Source of the DNA: Salinimicrobium sp. TH3
GTDB taxonomy: Bacteria; Bacteroidota; Bacteroidia; Flavobacteriales; Flavobacteriaceae
DNA: 64,000 nt
Assembly (NCBI RefSeq): GCF_026676115.1
Contig: NZ_JAPONB010000005.1
Coordinates: 124,001-188,000, forward strand
Direction: 5' to 3'
In this document: one piece after another, positions 62,662 to 64,000 of the stretch
How positions within the stretch are numbered: the stretch's first letter is position 1
How the letters are laid out: each line of letters begins with the position of its first letter
Position numbers and translations under genes: made by a program
The notes under the pieces: model-generated
Databases searched by the model: none
Told to the model about the DNA's origin: nothing
What the model saw: the letters and a program-made list of their open reading frames with translations, nothing else

Positions 62662-64000
62662 ATGAACAAACCTGGAGAGATTAATCGAGAATATGATTTC
62701 ATATGTGTAGGTGGAGGTGTAATGAGTGCAACTTTAGCTATAATGCTAAAGATCCTTGATCCCGATCTCAACGTTATAATTTTTGAAAAACTGGATGAGG
62801 TTGCACTGGAAAGCTCGGCTGCCAAAAACAATGCAGGTACTGGTCATTCGGCTTTTTGTGAATTGAATTACACCCCGCGCACCGGGGACGGAAGTATAGA
62901 TATTAGTAAAGCCATTAGAATTTTTGAAGAGTTCGAAACCTCTAAACAATTCTGGTCTTTCCTTGTACAGGCGGGAATACTTGATGAACCTGAAGCCTTT
63001 ATTAATAGCATTCCACACCACGCCTGGGTTCCCGGAGAAAAAAATGTGGAATTTTTAAGAGACAGGTTTAAAGCCATGCAGTCGCATTTCATGTTTGAGA
63101 CCATGGAATACACTGAAGATCATGAGACCATGAGATCCTGGTTTCCTCTTATCATGAAGGAAAGGTCAAAGGATGAGAAACTGGCAGCAACAAGAATGGA
63201 GCTGGGAACCGGTGTTAATTTTGGAGCCCTTACCCGTAAACTTTTTGGCGTACTTAAAGAAAAATTTAATGTTCCTGTCCTCACAGAACATCAAGTACTG
63301 GATATAGATCCCGGAAGAAAAGATCAATGGCTGGCAGAGGTTAAGAATCTTAAAACCGGGGACCGAACCTATTTTGATGCACAAAACGTCTTTATAGGTG
63401 CCGGTGGAGGCGCACTTCCTCTCCTTCAAAAAGTAGAAATTGATGCGAAGGATGGCTATGGTGGTTTTCCTATCAGCGGGCAATGGCTATTTTGTAAAAA
63501 CGAAGATTTAATAAAACAACACACCGGAAAAGTCTACAGCAAAGCAGAAGTAGGTTCGCCCCCAATGTCTGTTCCCCACCTGGACACCCGGTACATCAAT
63601 GGAAAAAAAGAGTTGATGTTTGGGCCTTTCGCAGGTTTCAGCACCAAATTTCTTAAACAGGGATCAAAAACAGATCTAGTCAAATCTCTAAACCTGAGTA
63701 ACCTTCCATCGATGTGGGGAGTTTTCTGGCACAATTTGGACCTCACAAAATACCTTATTGAGCAGGTAAGCATGGGGCATGAAGACAGGATCGAGGAACT
63801 GCGCGTCTTTTTAAAGGATGCCAAACCCGAAGACTGGGAACTGCAGGTAGCAGGACAGCGGGTGCAGATAATTAAAAGAGATGAAGAGGAAGGTGGAACT
63901 TTAGAATTCGGAACAGATGTTCTGCACAGTAAAGACGGTGCCATTACCGCATTACTTGGAGCATCCCCCGGAGCATCGGTCTCAGTTAAAATTATGCTGG
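62662..64000 (+). CDS. mqo: Malate:quinone oxidoreductase, 3' end off the window
   Basis: FAD-linked membrane-bound enzyme oxidising malate to oxaloacetate and passing electrons to menaquinone, in place of or beside NAD malate dehydrogenase. About 446 codons are present and the frame is open to the right edge; the family is about 490-500 residues, so some 50 are missing. The FAD-binding DFICVGGGVMSATLA opens the protein, with NNAGTGHSAFCELNY, SIPHHAWVPGEKNV and GAGGGALPLL later, all usual in Mqo. The ATG at 62662 is the first in frame. The shunt product malate would feed this enzyme. Confidence 0.96.
   Translation, partial: MNKPGEINREYDFICVGGGVMSATLAIMLKILDPDLNVIIFEKLDEVALESSAAKNNAGTGHSAFCELNYTPRTGDGSIDISKAIRIFEEFETSKQFWSFLVQAGILDEPEAFINSIPHHAWVPGEKNVEFLRDRFKAMQSHFMFETMEYTEDHETMRSWFPLIMKERSKDEKLAATRMELGTGVNFGALTRKLFGVLKEKFNVPVLTEHQVLDIDPGRKDQWLAEVKNLKTGDRTYFDAQNVFIGAGGGALPLLQKVEIDAKDGYGGFPISGQWLFCKNEDLIKQHTGKVYSKAEVGSPPMSVPHLDTRYINGKKELMFGPFAGFSTKFLKQGSKTDLVKSLNLSNLPSMWGVFWHNLDLTKYLIEQVSMGHEDRIEELRVFLKDAKPEDWELQVAGQRVQIIKRDEEEGGTLEFGTDVLHSKDGAITALLGASPGASVSVKIML

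Overview
The window is an ordinary stretch of chromosome from a member of the Bacteroidota, most probably a marine Flavobacteriaceae of the Gramella/Salegentibacter type. This placement rests on gene content and style, not on a database match. Base composition is moderately AT-rich, Shine-Dalgarno sites are weak or absent, and several starts are preceded by the Bacteroidota -7 promoter motif (TAnnTTTG or close variants). Bacteroidota hallmarks include BshC (bacillithiol), DUF4295 beside L28/L33, a CarboxypepD_reg-type TonB receptor, a DUF4369 lipoprotein, an S9D glutamyl endopeptidase and malate:quinone oxidoreductase. I found no tRNA, rRNA, transposase, integrase, phage gene, CRISPR array or defence island.

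Layout. 1-8.5 kb: a minus-strand run (OsmC, LysM/PBP1 lipid-free secreted protein, guaA), two plus-strand genes (SIMPL, DUF2071), then a translationally coupled bshC-decarboxylase pair. 8.6-14.9 kb: a plus-strand operon of two exported metallopeptidases around a Na+/Ca2+ exchanger. 15-20.4 kb: a complete phosphate-uptake operon on the minus strand (outer-membrane porin, pstS, pstC, pstA, pstB, phoU) with a terminator-like hairpin in its leader. 20.7-24.4 kb: VTT membrane protein, a cysteine-desulfurase-like enzyme lacking the catalytic Cys, TIGR02117 protein, class I aldolase. 24.4-26.3 kb: rimO, bracketed by palindromic repeats. 26.3-33.4 kb: two aminotransferases, isocitrate lyase, malate synthase and a divergent RamB/ScfR-like regulator separated from aceB by palindromic candidate operators: a self-contained glyoxylate-shunt locus. 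33.5-42.7 kb: minus-strand housekeeping (amidase, ftsY, rpmB-rpmG-DUF4295, cinA-Hpt-FAH-exonuclease, 2-oxoacid dehydrogenase E2, recR). 42.8-51 kb: symporter, CoA-binding protein, a structured leader or small RNA followed by a TonB receptor, FabH-like synthase, S9 peptidase. 51-64 kb: EF-hand protein, UbiB-like kinase with a TetR regulator, htpG, a TPR hybrid kinase, S1/P1 nuclease, HAD phosphatase, DUF819, DUF4369 and the start of mqo.

The best leads for new biology are non-coding: the switch-like element with a strong terminator at 44629-44709 ahead of the TonB receptor, the palindromic operators at 31815-31864, the repeat/palindrome array between the TetR-type regulator and htpG, and the leader hairpin of the phosphate operon. 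Nothing here amounts to an evident new multi-gene system.
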